Positions 1 to 9,304 of a stretch of 64,000 nucleotides of DNA are shown in pieces. The notes below the pieces were generated by a model. That model searched no databases. It was not told where the DNA came from and saw only the letters and a program-made list of their open reading frames with translations. The position numbers and the translations under genes are program-made. The first letter of the stretch is position 1, and the number at the start of each line of letters is the position of its first letter. This DNA is from Marinobacter litoralis (GTDB lineage Bacteria; Pseudomonadota; Gammaproteobacteria; Pseudomonadales; Oleiphilaceae): contig NZ_JAELVS010000005.1 of NCBI RefSeq assembly GCF_016427555.1, positions 62,001 through 126,000 of the forward strand, given 5' to 3'.

Positions 1-68
1 GACCAGCTTTTAATCTACAACAAGAGCTCCTCCGGAGTGCCGAAAACAACAATCGAAGGACCACATTC

Positions 69-1046
69 ATGTTTATCAAACGAACCCTGAGTTTCGCAGC
101 AGCAGCCGCTTTCAGCATGTCCGCCATGGCTTGGCAGCCTTCCGGCAAAGTCGAATGTCTGGCGCCAGCCGATCCGGGCGGCGGCTGGGACTTTACCTGC
201 CGCAGTGTTGGCAACGTAATGCAGTCACTCAAGCTGGTCGAAGGCACGGTACAGACGATCAATATGGCTGGTGCCGGAGGAGGCGTTGCCTACGCCCACA
301 CGGTCAGCAAACGTAACAAAGACGACAAACTTATCGTAGCGGCTTCAACGGCCACCACCACTCGCCTTGCACAAAAGCAATTCCCCGGTCTGGATGCCGA
401 TATGGTGAAGTGGGTCGGTGCATTGGGCGCAGATTACGGCATCATTGCCGTGGGCAAGAACTCTCCTTATAAAACCCTGAACGAGCTGTTTGAAGCCAGC
501 AAGGCAAATCCTCGTTCGGTTAAATTCTCCGGCGGCAGCGCCCGTGGCGGCTGGGATCACCTGAAGGTCCTGATTGCCGCGAAGGCGGCCGGGGTCGAGA
601 ACCTGCCGTCTATCCCCTATCTGTCGTACAACAACGGCGGCGAAGCGATGACCCAGGTAGTGGGTGGGCAAGTTGATGCCTTTACCGGCGACATCTCCGA
701 GGCGACCGGCTTTATGGAATCCGGCGATTTACGGGTACTGGCGGTACTATCTGAAGAGCGCCTGCCGGGTGAGTTCAGCGACATTCCCACCGCCCGAGAG
801 CAAGGCATTGATGCCCTTGGGCCTAACTGGCGCGGTTTTTATATGCCCAAAGGCGCCAGCGATGAAGCCAAGCAATACTGGGTTGAAGCCATCGATACCC
901 TGTACGCCAGCCCGGAGTGGAAAGAGGTCATGAAGAGCAACGGCCTGATCCCCTTCCATCCGGATGCCGACCAGTTTGAAGACTTCGTCCATCAACAGGT
1001 GCAGGACATCAACAACCTGTCTCGCGAAATCGGGTTGATGAAATGA
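69..1046 (+). CDS. tctC: Tripartite tricarboxylate transporter substrate-binding protein (TctC family)
   Basis: 325-residue periplasmic receptor of a TTT-family uptake system, which captures a carboxylate (citrate-like, exact ligand unknown) and delivers it to TctAB in the inner membrane. Residues 1-21 are a typical Sec signal peptide (Lys/Arg, then an Ala-rich core ending AMA). Just after it is the PADPGGGWD motif, the family's ligand-loop signature. Length matches the family. The start has AAGGA upstream at 55-59. It is first in tctCBA: its stop overlaps the tctB start (ATGA). TctDE-type regulators often sit upstream of such operons, but the window begins too close to see them. Confidence 0.93.
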   Translation: MFIKRTLSFAAAAAFSMSAMAWQPSGKVECLAPADPGGGWDFTCRSVGNVMQSLKLVEGTVQTINMAGAGGGVAYAHTVSKRNKDDKLIVAASTATTTRLAQKQFPGLDADMVKWVGALGADYGIIAVGKNSPYKTLNELFEASKANPRSVKFSGGSARGGWDHLKVLIAAKAAGVENLPSIPYLSYNNGGEAMTQVVGGQVDAFTGDISEATGFMESGDLRVLAVLSEERLPGEFSDIPTAREQGIDALGPNWRGFYMPKGASDEAKQYWVEAIDTLYASPEWKEVMKSNGLIPFHPDADQFEDFVHQQVQDINNLSREIGLMK

Positions 1047-1489
1047 CTGGATTGAATGACCGCTTACTCGGCCTGGGCCTGTTGGTCCTGGCCGTTGCCT
1101 ACGGCTGGGTCGCGCAGCAGTGGCCAGAACCGTTTGGCGGCTCCCATGGCATGGGGCCCGAAACCTTCCCGACCATTTTGTCGTTCATTCTGGTCATTGG
1201 CAGCCTGTACCTGATGGTAAAACCGGATCCGGACACTCCGTGGCCGTGGGGCAAAACCGCTCTGGAACTTCTGTTCTCAGTGATCGTTTTGGTGATCTAC
1301 GCCCTACTCCTGGAACCCTTGGGGTTCGTAATCTCCACTACCCTGACCGTTGGCGCGTTGAGCTGGCGCATGGGCGCCCAGCCACGCAGTGCGTTTCTGA
1401 CCGGCTTAATCAGCGCGGTTGTGGTGTACGGATTGTTTAATTACGGTTTGTCTCTGAGCCTGCCCGCTGGCCTGTTGGAGTTTAGCTAA
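1043..1489 (+). CDS. tctB: Tripartite tricarboxylate transporter small membrane subunit (TctB family)
   Basis: 148-residue inner-membrane protein with four hydrophobic segments (about residues 7-25, 38-55, 72-95 and 118-140), as expected for the small subunit that pairs with TctA. The conserved G-P-E-T-F-P stretch near residues 38-43 is typical of the family. It overlaps tctC by 4 nt (ATGA), and its stop overlaps the tctA start (TAATG), so the three genes are probably translationally coupled. Low sequence conservation is normal in TctB, so position and topology carry much of the call. Confidence 0.9.
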   Translation: MTGLNDRLLGLGLLVLAVAYGWVAQQWPEPFGGSHGMGPETFPTILSFILVIGSLYLMVKPDPDTPWPWGKTALELLFSVIVLVIYALLLEPLGFVISTTLTVGALSWRMGAQPRSAFLTGLISAVVVYGLFNYGLSLSLPAGLLEFS

Positions 1490-3015
1490 TGGAAACTCTC
1501 GGATTTTTGATCGACGGGTTTGCGGTGGCTCTCACCCCGTACAACCTTATGTACGCGTTATTCGGCGCTTTTGTCGGAACGTTGATCGGCTGTCTGCCGG
1601 GGCTCGGGCCCGCTAACGGTGTCGCCATCCTTATTCCTCTGGCATTCACGCTGGGATTGCCTCCGGAAACCTCCATGATTCTGCTGACGTCTGTGTACGC
1701 AGGAGCTATGTACGGCGGCCGGATCTCATCAATCCTGCTGAACATCCCAGGCGATGAACCCGCGATGATGACCTGCCTGGACGGTTACCCGATGGCACAG
1801 AAAGGCCGGGCGGCCGATGCCCTGGCAATCTCCGCCATTGCGTCGTTTTCCGGCGGTCTGATCGGCACCATTGGTTTGATCATGCTGGCCCCCGTACTGG
1901 CGAAGTTTGCCCTGACCTTCGGCCCTGCTGAGTACTTTGCGCTGTTCGTACTGGCTTTTGCCACCCTCGGCGGCATCACCGGCAAGAACCCGATGAAAAC
2001 TGTCATCGCGGCAGCACTTGGCATCATGATCTCCACCGTGGGTATCGACATTTCTACCGGCACCCAACGCTATACGTTTGGCGTTCTGGAGCTTTACGAG
2101 GGGATTGATTTCATCCTGGCTATCGTAGGTCTGTTTGCGATCTCCGAGCTGCTGTTTTTCGTCGAGTCACGCCTGGGTAGTGGCCACAAAAAGGTGAACG
2201 TGGGCAAACTGACGCTGTCCTTTAAAGAACTGATCACCACGATCCCCTCTCAACTTCGTGGCGGCGTTCTGGGCTTCATCGCGGGCGTGTTGCCCGGTGC
2301 CGGTGCTTCGCTGGGCAGCTTTATCAGCTATACCCTGGAAAAACGGGCAGTTGGCAAGAAGGGCAACTTCGGCAACGGTGATATTCGCGGGGTTGTCGCT
2401 CCTGAAGCCGGCAACAACGGTGCGGCATCCGGCGCCTTGGTACCTATGCTGACACTGGGCGTTCCGGGCAGCGGCACAACCGCCGTTCTTCTGGCGATGT
2501 TGATTTCTCTCAACATCACTCCTGGCCCGCTGATGTTCACCCAGAACGCGGATATTGTCTGGGGTGTTATCGCCGCCCTGTTGATCGGTAACGTACTGCT
2601 GCTACTGCTCAACGTTCCAATGATTGGTGTGTTTGTCAGGCTACTGTCGATACCGCCGATGTTCCTGCTTCCCATCGTCACGATGGTGGCGTTTGTCGGT
2701 ATCTACTCCATCAGCAACAGCACCTTCGATCTTTACTTCATGGTGGCGTTCGGGGTCGCCGGGTATTTTCTGCGCAAACTGGAGATACCGCTGGTGCCGA
2801 TCATTCTCGGCTTGCTATTGGGGCCCGAGATGGAGAAGAACCTGGGCCATGCGCTGATTCTGTCTGACGGTGACTGGAGCACACTCTGGAGCAGCCCGCT
2901 GGCTCTGGGTCTTTGGGTGGTTGCCGGTTTAGGTCTGGTGCTGCCAGTGATTGTCGGCCCACTCCTGAGGCGACGCATGAAATCGGCGATGACTGAAAAC
3001 CCGGTTAGCGACTAG
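1489..3015 (+). CDS. tctA: Tripartite tricarboxylate transporter large permease (TctA family)
   Basis: 508-residue polytopic permease that moves the substrate across the inner membrane, usually with cation symport. Two internally related Gly/Pro-rich motifs typical of TctA are visible: GCLPGLGPANGVA near residues 34-46 and a second GVLPGAGAS near 264-272. About a dozen hydrophobic segments span the protein. Length is normal for the family (about 500). It is the last gene of tctCBA and is followed 20 nt later by an intrinsic terminator. The ligand cannot be read from the sequence. Confidence 0.95.
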   Translation: METLGFLIDGFAVALTPYNLMYALFGAFVGTLIGCLPGLGPANGVAILIPLAFTLGLPPETSMILLTSVYAGAMYGGRISSILLNIPGDEPAMMTCLDGYPMAQKGRAADALAISAIASFSGGLIGTIGLIMLAPVLAKFALTFGPAEYFALFVLAFATLGGITGKNPMKTVIAAALGIMISTVGIDISTGTQRYTFGVLELYEGIDFILAIVGLFAISELLFFVESRLGSGHKKVNVGKLTLSFKELITTIPSQLRGGVLGFIAGVLPGAGASLGSFISYTLEKRAVGKKGNFGNGDIRGVVAPEAGNNGAASGALVPMLTLGVPGSGTTAVLLAMLISLNITPGPLMFTQNADIVWGVIAALLIGNVLLLLLNVPMIGVFVRLLSIPPMFLLPIVTMVAFVGIYSISNSTFDLYFMVAFGVAGYFLRKLEIPLVPIILGLLLGPEMEKNLGHALILSDGDWSTLWSSPLALGLWVVAGLGLVLPVIVGPLLRRRMKSAMTENPVSD

Positions 3016-3034
3016 TTACCGCTTTCATTCACCA

Positions 3035-3062
3035 TAAAAAACCGGGCAGCAGCCCGGTTTTT
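3035..3062. terminator. Bidirectional intrinsic terminator between tctA and the FMN reductase gene
   Basis: A GC-rich stem (ACCGGGC / GCCCGGT, short AGCA loop) is flanked by six A on the left and six T on the right. It serves both the tctCBA transcript and the convergent minus-strand reductase transcript. Confidence 0.88.
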
Positions 3063-3072
3063 TACTTGAAGC

Positions 3073-3636
3073 TTAACGCATCGTTTTCAGCGCTTGCGCC
3101 CACTTCTCCAGCTCTTCCAGCATTGCGTTTGCAGATTGCGTATGCACATCTTCAGCCTGGAACTTGCGCTTCTCGTCCAGCTTTTCCCACGGCATCTGAA
3201 CCATAACCCCCTCAGTCATTGGCATCATTTTCACCGTGGTCACCAATTGTTTGGCCGTTTGTGCTGAACGAAGGCCGCCAGACACGCCGCCGTAGCTTAC
3301 AAAGGCACACGGCTTGTAATTCCATTCGTTGAACAGGTAGTTAACCGCATTAATGAAAGACGGTGGCGGGCAGAAGTTGTATTCCGGAATCACGAATACA
3401 AAAGCATCGGCCTTGGACACGCTCTCTGACCAAGCCTTAGTGTGATCATGCTCGTACTTCTGCATGCGCGGGTGATTCGGTTCGTCATAAACCGGCAGGT
3501 TAAAATCTGCCAAGTCCACCAGCTCACTGTCAAATCCACCCTGCTCATTAGCAGCCTTGTTGAACCACTCTGCGACGGAAGAGCCGACGCGGCCCGGGCG
3601 GGTACTACAGATAATGGTTTGAAGTTTGAGAGACAT
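3073..3636 (-). CDS. NADPH-dependent FMN reductase family protein
   Basis: 187-residue flavodoxin-fold protein of the NADPH-dependent FMN reductase family (SsuE/ChrR/azoreductase-like). It opens with a first beta strand and a CSTRPGRVG phosphate-binding loop, and contains the PEYN motif (within VIPEYNF) and later SYGG typical of this family. The physiological electron acceptor (flavin, quinone, metal or nitro compound) cannot be told. The ATG at 3640-3642 sits directly on the AAGGAAGG ribosome-binding site, so I place the start at the second ATG (3636), six bases further on. Single gene, convergent with tctA. Confidence 0.85.
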   Translation of the reverse strand: MSLKLQTIICSTRPGRVGSSVAEWFNKAANEQGGFDSELVDLADFNLPVYDEPNHPRMQKYEHDHTKAWSESVSKADAFVFVIPEYNFCPPPSFINAVNYLFNEWNYKPCAFVSYGGVSGGLRSAQTAKQLVTTVKMMPMTEGVMVQMPWEKLDEKRKFQAEDVHTQSANAMLEELEKWAQALKTMR

Positions 3637-3702
3637 AGCCATCCTTCCTTTTTACTTCAAAATTTCAGTTTGTAGGACCACTATAAACAGAGCATTCATT
3701 GA

Positions 3703-3755
3703 ATTAAAACGAAGAAAACTGCAGCATCTATTCAGTTTTTCTGAATAGATGCTGC
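3703..3755 (-). terminator. Strong hairpin and T-rich tail downstream of putA
   Basis: A perfect 15-bp stem (3721-3735 with 3741-3755) and a 5-nt homopolymer loop lie 28 nt after the putA stop. In the minus direction it is followed by a broken T-rich tail (AGTTTTCTTCGTTTT). This fits an intrinsic terminator for putA. The long stem also insulates the downstream reductase gene. Confidence 0.75.
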
Positions 3756-3782
3756 GCTTGGAGAGGATTGCGTTGATGCGAG

Positions 3783-6700
3783 TTATTCCGCTGAAGCGAT
3801 TAAGCTGGCGTTACCTCCAGCAGCGGTGGTGTCGATGCATAGGTGGCGCTCAATGACGTAACGCTGATCCAGCTTGTGCTCAGTGATCACAGGCAACAGA
3901 GCACCATCCCGTACAGCCAGCGCTTCACGGTAGCGCTTGAGTAACGGCTTATCCGCCACACTCACAACCGCCTCGTAGCCGCCAAGCTGAGTCAGGGCTT
4001 CGGGCTCCAGCAAACCATCACAGGCGATAACCGGGAGGCCCGCGTTAATTGCACGCGCCAGCGCTTTTTCCGCGCCCGGAGCAACCACCACAACCTTGTT
4101 ACCCTGCGACATGGCCACGCCAGCCTGCTCAACGGCCGAGTCAGTATCCGGCCCCAGACACAAGACAACGCCCCGAGCGTGGCAAGACAGATGGTTTTGC
4201 TCACCCGTCGGCCCTGGCATTTCTTCATGGCCGAGATCCAGCGGTGCCGGAACCTCACCAAAGAACGGACTGAGTGCCTGCTGACGGCCTTCCGGAGCGG
4301 GCACATCGAGCTTGGCCAGCTGATCGATCAGCTTCTGCACCTTTCGAGCGCCAACGGCTTTGCCCTCACCCGCGGCCTTTTCAACAACGTCGCCCTTAAT
4401 AAAGCGGCGCACATATTGCGGGCCACCCGCTTTCGGGCCGGTCCCAGACAATCCTTCACCACCAAAGGGCTGAGAACCAACAATAGCGCCAATCTGGTTG
4501 CGGTTAACGTAGGTGTTACCCACCTTGATTCGGCTGGCAATGTGCTCGATACGGCGATCTACCCGGCTATGAATGCCGAATGTCAGGCCGTAGCCTTTGG
4601 CGTTCACCGCGTCCACCACTTTGTCGATATCCTTGGCTTCAAAGGTAGCCACATGCAGCACCGGGCCGAAGATTTCTTCTTCCATTTCCTCAATACCGCT
4701 GACTTGCAGAACTGCAGGCGAGACGAACATACCTTTTTCCGGCACCGGCAGCTTTTTGAGCAATTTGCCCTTTTGCTCGTATTTTTTGCAGTGATCGTTG
4801 ATCTTTTTACGAGATTCCTCGTCAATCACCGGCCCCACGTCAGTGGAGAGCTCCCACGGGTCGCCAATACCCAGCTCTTCCATGGCGCCGTAGAGCATCT
4901 CCAGCAAGCCATCGGCAATGTCTTTCTGCACGTAGAGCATACGCAGGGCTGAACAACGCTGACCGGCACTCTGGAAAGAGGAAGCCAGAACGTCACGCAC
5001 CACCTGTTCCGGCAATGCCGTGGAGTCCACAATCATGGCGTTCATACCACCGGTTTCGGCAACCAGCGGTGCATCCGGAGCCATGTTTTTGGTCATTGCC
5101 TTGTTGATGAGTTTGGCGGTATCGGTACCACCAGTGAAACAAACCCCTTCAATGCGCGAGTCCGACGTCAGCGCAGCACCCACGGTGCCACCGTCGCCCG
5201 GCAGGAGCTGGATCGCGTCTTTCGGAATACCAGCTTCGTGCATCAACTCAACCGCACGCACGGCCAACAAAGAAGTCTGCTCCGCAGGCTTGGCCACCAC
5301 GGTATTTCCGGCTGCCAGGTTAGCCAAAATTTGACCGGTAAAAATGGCCAGCGGGAAGTTCCAGGGCGAGATACAGCAAATCACACCACGGGCTTCTCCG
5401 GCATCCTTATAACGAATACCTTCGTTGGCGTAGAACATGGCGAAGTCCACCGCTTCACGAATCTCGGCCACGGCGTCAAACAAAGACTTGCCTGCTTCCC
5501 GAGTCGTCAGTGCGAATAGCTCATCCACGTTTTCTTCGTAGAGATCCCCCACCTTACGGATCAGCTCAGCACGCTTTTCTGCCGGGACGGCCGCCCAGTC
5601 TTCGAAACCGTTACGGGCCGCTTCGACAGCGGCATCCACGTCTGCTTCGGAAGCATAGGTAATCTGACCCACTACGTCGTCCAGATCAGCAGGGTTGCGA
5701 ACATCTACTACCTCGCCACCCTTTGCTTCGGTGACCGTTACGGGACCACCCTGCCACTGGTGTGTTTTATACTTGCCTCGCCCTTCGTTCAGCTCGGCCA
5801 CGGTGACGGGATCGGTCAAATCCCACCCCTTTGAATTACGGCGCTGCTCGCCGAAGATATCCGCCGGCTTCACGATCATTTGGCTGGAAACATCGCGACC
5901 CAGCGCATTCACGGCATCAATCGGGTCTTTGGCGATCTCTTCCGGGGTAATGCTGGTATCGACAATCTGGTTAACGAAGGAGCTGTTGGCGCCATTTTCC
6001 AGCAACCGGCGAACCAGATAAGCCAACAAATCTTTATGTGCACCCACCGGGGCGTAGATCCGGCACGGAACGTTGCTTGCTTTCAGTACTTGGTCGTGCA
6101 GAGACTCACCCATGCCGTGCAAGCGTTGGAACTCGAACTTTTCTCGACTCAAATCTTTCGCCAGCTCCAGAACCGCCGATACCGAATGCGCGTTGTGGGT
6201 GGCGAATTGCGGATAGATGCGGTCGGTCATGCCGAGCAGTTGAGTGGCGCACGACAAGTAAGAGACATCACTGCAGGCTTTACGGGTAAACACCGGAAAG
6301 CCCTCAAGCCCCATCACTTGAGCGCGCTTGATTTCGGCATCCCAGTAGGCGCCTTTCACCAGACGCACCATGATTCGGCGGTTGTGTTTTTCAGCCAGTG
6401 CATACAGCCAGTCGAGGGTCTGTGAAGCTCGCTTGGCGAACGCCTGAACCACCACGCCAAAGCCATCCCATCCATCCAGCGCTGGATCGGCAAAGATGGC
6501 TTCGATGACATCCAGAGATAGGTCCAGACGATCCTGCTCTTCCGCGTCAATGTTGAACCCCATGTTCGCGGCAGCCGCTTTTTTGGCCAGCTTCAGTGCT
6601 CGGGGCACCAACTCGTTCATTACCCGTTCTTTCTGACCATACTCGTATCGGGCCAGCAATGCGGACAGCTTCACCGAGATGCCCGGGTTGGTTCGAACGT

Positions 6701-7409
6701 CGCCTTCACATCGTTTGCTGATACTGTCGATGGCGGTGGCGTAAGCCTGGTAATAGCGCTCGGCGTCGGCATCGGTGCGAGCGGCTTCACCCAGCATATC
6801 GTAGGAATAGGTATAGCCCTGCTCTTCCATTTCCCGGCCATTTTCCTGGGCTTCTTCAATGTCTCTGCCCAATACGAACTGGCGGCCCATTTCTTTCATG
6901 GCCTGACCGGCCGCCACCCGAACCACGGGTTCGCCCAAACGTTTCACCAAGTGACGCAGGGTGTCGCCTACACTTTGACGCTCAGAATCCTTCAGCAGGT
7001 TGCTGGTCATCAGCAACGCCAGAGTGGCGGAGTTGATCAAGCCGGATTTCGCTTTACCGACGTGGGCACCCCAGTTGCCAGACGTAATTTTATCTTCAAT
7101 CAAATCCTGGATAGTAAAGTTATCGGGCACCCGCAGCAGCGCTTCCGCCAGGCACATCAGTGCCACACCTTCTTTGGTGGTCAGCCCGTACTCAGCCAGG
7201 AATTTTTCCATAATGGTAGGCTTGGCGTTGTCACGTACATCACGCACCAGCTCTGCTGCTCGGGCAGAGATCGCTTGGCGGGTTTCATCAGACAACTGAG
7301 CCTGCTCAATCAGTCGGTGGATCACCTCATACTCGTCCGCCAGATAGTTATTGCGTAGCGCCTGACGAATTTCGTGGAGCTCTTTTGCCGCGGATTGCTG
7401 CACACTCAT
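3783..7409 (-). CDS. putA: Bifunctional proline dehydrogenase / L-glutamate-gamma-semialdehyde dehydrogenase PutA
   Basis: 1208-residue enzyme that oxidises L-proline to glutamate with FAD and NAD+, channelling P5C between active sites. The N-terminal half is the PRODH barrel, preceded by a helical arm. The C-terminal half is the P5C dehydrogenase with catalytic Cys819 in GQRCSAL and the PFGGEG stretch, followed by the extra C-terminal ALDH-like domain of long PutA proteins. It lacks the ribbon-helix-helix DNA-binding domain found at the N-terminus of E. coli-type trifunctional PutA, so it should not repress itself; the divergent Lrp-type gene is the likely regulator. No proline permease (putP) is adjacent. 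Confidence 0.96.
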   Translation of the reverse strand: MSVQQSAAKELHEIRQALRNNYLADEYEVIHRLIEQAQLSDETRQAISARAAELVRDVRDNAKPTIMEKFLAEYGLTTKEGVALMCLAEALLRVPDNFTIQDLIEDKITSGNWGAHVGKAKSGLINSATLALLMTSNLLKDSERQSVGDTLRHLVKRLGEPVVRVAAGQAMKEMGRQFVLGRDIEEAQENGREMEEQGYTYSYDMLGEAARTDADAERYYQAYATAIDSISKRCEGDVRTNPGISVKLSALLARYEYGQKERVMNELVPRALKLAKKAAAANMGFNIDAEEQDRLDLSLDVIEAIFADPALDGWDGFGVVVQAFAKRASQTLDWLYALAEKHNRRIMVRLVKGAYWDAEIKRAQVMGLEGFPVFTRKACSDVSYLSCATQLLGMTDRIYPQFATHNAHSVSAVLELAKDLSREKFEFQRLHGMGESLHDQVLKASNVPCRIYAPVGAHKDLLAYLVRRLLENGANSSFVNQIVDTSITPEEIAKDPIDAVNALGRDVSSQMIVKPADIFGEQRRNSKGWDLTDPVTVAELNEGRGKYKTHQWQGGPVTVTEAKGGEVVDVRNPADLDDVVGQITYASEADVDAAVEAARNGFEDWAAVPAEKRAELIRKVGDLYEENVDELFALTTREAGKSLFDAVAEIREAVDFAMFYANEGIRYKDAGEARGVICCISPWNFPLAIFTGQILANLAAGNTVVAKPAEQTSLLAVRAVELMHEAGIPKDAIQLLPGDGGTVGAALTSDSRIEGVCFTGGTDTAKLINKAMTKNMAPDAPLVAETGGMNAMIVDSTALPEQVVRDVLASSFQSAGQRCSALRMLYVQKDIADGLLEMLYGAMEELGIGDPWELSTDVGPVIDEESRKKINDHCKKYEQKGKLLKKLPVPEKGMFVSPAVLQVSGIEEMEEEIFGPVLHVATFEAKDIDKVVDAVNAKGYGLTFGIHSRVDRRIEHIASRIKVGNTYVNRNQIGAIVGSQPFGGEGLSGTGPKAGGPQYVRRFIKGDVVEKAAGEGKAVGARKVQKLIDQLAKLDVPAPEGRQQALSPFFGEVPAPLDLGHEEMPGPTGEQNHLSCHARGVVLCLGPDTDSAVEQAGVAMSQGNKVVVVAPGAEKALARAINAGLPVIACDGLLEPEALTQLGGYEAVVSVADKPLLKRYREALAVRDGALLPVITEHKLDQRYVIERHLCIDTTAAGGNASLIASAE

Positions 7410-7609
7410 GGTTATGCCTCCTGATTATTGGAATACTGGCCGCATTGTAGCGAAGGCGGTATATTCTATTTTCCTATTAGACACCTTTATCCGGACTTAT
7501 TTCCTTTAATTGGACCATCATCGTTATCAAAAAAACTGCATATCCATTAAAATTAGGAAAACCGGCTTAGAAAGGCCTATTTCGATCGCACACAACAAGG
7601 ATAGCAGCC
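7410..7609. promoter_or_regulatory. putA / Lrp-type regulator divergent control region
   Basis: This 200-nt AT-rich spacer must hold both divergent promoters. Repeated TTTCC/GGAAA-like elements are visible: TTTTCCTATT at 7469-7478, TTTCCTTTAATT at 7500-7511 and the opposing AATTAGGAAAA at 7551-7561. Spaced, partly inverted AT-rich repeats are what Lrp/AsnC octamers often bind. I could not assign -10/-35 elements with confidence. Confidence 0.5.
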
Positions 7610-8062
7610 ATGTCGGATCTCGATAGAATCGACCTTGCCATCATCCGGGAACTGCAGAACAACGGGCGCATTACCGTTACCGATCTGGCTTCCCGGGTGG
7701 GCCTGTCCAAAACCCCTTGCCAAATACGCATGCGGCGCCTTGAAGAACAGGGGTACATTACGGGCTATTCCGCCATGGTGAATCAGACAAAACTCGGTCA
7801 TTCTCATGTAGCCTTTGCTCAAGTAACCCTGAGTGATACCTCCAGCAAGGCTTTGGCCGCATTCAACAACGCCGTCAAACAGATCTCTGCAGTGGAGCAA
7901 TGTCACATGATGGCCGCTAATTTTGATTATCTGCTGAAAATCCGCACACGGAACATGGCCGAGTATAGACAAGTGCTGGGGGAGCAAATCTCCAACCTGC
8001 CCCATGTTCTGCAAACCAGTACCTTTGTAGTCATGGAAAACGTGAAAGACCGGGGCCTCTAA
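7610..8062 (+). CDS. putR: Lrp/AsnC-family transcriptional regulator, probable proline-responsive activator of putA
   Basis: 150-residue feast/famine regulator. Residues 4-60 form an AsnC-type winged helix (DRIDLAIIRELQNNGRIT start, then SRVGLSKTPCQIRMRRLEE). Residues 65-145 are the RAM domain that binds an amino acid effector and forms octamers. It is transcribed divergently from putA, the classic arrangement for PutR-type Lrp proteins that activate putA when proline is present (established in alphaproteobacteria; inferred here). AAGGA lies upstream of the ATG. Its TAA overlaps the ATG of the next gene, coupling it to a regulator of a different pathway. Confidence 0.85.
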   Translation: MSDLDRIDLAIIRELQNNGRITVTDLASRVGLSKTPCQIRMRRLEEQGYITGYSAMVNQTKLGHSHVAFAQVTLSDTSSKALAAFNNAVKQISAVEQCHMMAANFDYLLKIRTRNMAEYRQVLGEQISNLPHVLQTSTFVVMENVKDRGL

Positions 8063-9177
8063 TGACCACTCTTGATCGAGCCACCGCTCAACGCATCGTG
8101 GACCGCGCCATGCCCGTAATCGGGCATTCCGTCAACGTGATGACTCCGGACGGCATCATTATCGCCTCGGGTGACTCTCTGCGAGTGGGCGCCATACATC
8201 AGGCGGCTCGGCAAGTGGCCGAAACCTGTGCACCGGTAGTGATAACCGAGCAAGACGCTTGCCGATATACCGGTACGCGAGCGGGCGTTAATTTGCCGGT
8301 TGAAGTAGCGGGCAAGATCGTCGCGGTTGTCGGTATTTCGGGCACGCCGGAAAAGGTATTGCCGTTTGCGGATCTGGTAAGGGTGACGGCCGAGTTGATA
8401 CTGGAACAGGCATCTTTGATAGAAGTCAGCCGCCAACGCCGGCACCAGATTGAAAACACCTTACTGGCATTACTGAATGGCGAAGCGGTATCGGAACACT
8501 GGCTTGAGCAATTATCGATTGACCTGAGTAAACCGCGGATTGCCGTGGTGCTCGAACCGGGTCAACCGCACCTGCCCTGGCTAACCGATATCGTCACGCT
8601 AGCCCGAGATCTGGAGCGGACTGACCCCGAGGCACTAGTGGTTCAGACTCCGGATCAGAAGATCGCTTTCTTTTTTACCGATAGATTGCCGCAAGATGCC
8701 ATGAATGCCGCAATCGCAAGGCTTCCGCAGAATCTGGAAACGGCAACATCCGCGGCTACCGGAGCCATCTTCACCAACAATCTGCAAGCCTGCTACGAGT
8801 CAGCCGAAGCGGCCTTACAGGCCGCCAAGCAGCGCTCTCCGGCGCCTGTTCGTGGGCATTACGAAGACTTTCCGCTGGCGACACTCTGGCGTAGCCTGCA
8901 TCCGACATGGCAGCAAGAGCAACTGAACCAGGCGCTTCGCGCTCTACTCAACCATGCCCGCAGTGATCAATACCTCAAGACTCTTCGCGCCTTCATTTCC
9001 TCCGATGGAGATATACAGCGGTGCGCCCGGCAACTTCATCTGCACCGTAATTCAGTACGGTACCGCCTAAAAGGTATCAAGGCGTTGACAGGCCTGTCGC
9101 CTTTCCGGCTTGAGGACCTGGCGCTTCTCTACCTGGCAATGGAATCCAATCACTCTTTTATGCGAACGAACAATTAA
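8062..9177 (+). CDS. cdaR: CdaR-family sugar-diacid / glycerate regulator
   Basis: 371-residue regulator of the CdaR family. Residues 1-135 resemble the diacid-recognition domain (VDRAMPVIGHSVNVMTPDG). The C-terminus carries the PucR/CdaR-type helix-turn-helix with the QLHLHRNSVRYRL signature near residue 335. In E. coli CdaR activates glucarate, galactarate and glycerate genes; here the next genes are a GntP-type permease and a glycerate kinase, so it probably activates glycerate use. Its start overlaps the stop of the Lrp-type gene (TAATG), giving translational coupling. Length is normal for CdaR (about 385). Confidence 0.87.
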   Translation: MTTLDRATAQRIVDRAMPVIGHSVNVMTPDGIIIASGDSLRVGAIHQAARQVAETCAPVVITEQDACRYTGTRAGVNLPVEVAGKIVAVVGISGTPEKVLPFADLVRVTAELILEQASLIEVSRQRRHQIENTLLALLNGEAVSEHWLEQLSIDLSKPRIAVVLEPGQPHLPWLTDIVTLARDLERTDPEALVVQTPDQKIAFFFTDRLPQDAMNAAIARLPQNLETATSAATGAIFTNNLQACYESAEAALQAAKQRSPAPVRGHYEDFPLATLWRSLHPTWQQEQLNQALRALLNHARSDQYLKTLRAFISSDGDIQRCARQLHLHRNSVRYRLKGIKALTGLSPFRLEDLALLYLAMESNHSFMRTNN

Positions 9178-9304
9178 GTCGAGCAAAAATAGAACAACTC
9201 TGTTCACATGCATAACGAAATCTTGCCAATCAGCTCTTACACTTAGCACCACATAACCGGCCACAGAGTCGGTGTCACAATCGGGTTGATTCTGGAGATT
9301 TCCA

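Noticed and set aside
3721..3755. REP-type mobile repeat
   Set aside because: A single copy in the window with a T-rich tail in the putA direction; a terminator explains it better.
4179..4952. 257-codon open frame opposite putA
   Set aside because: Antisense shadow inside the dehydrogenase domain.
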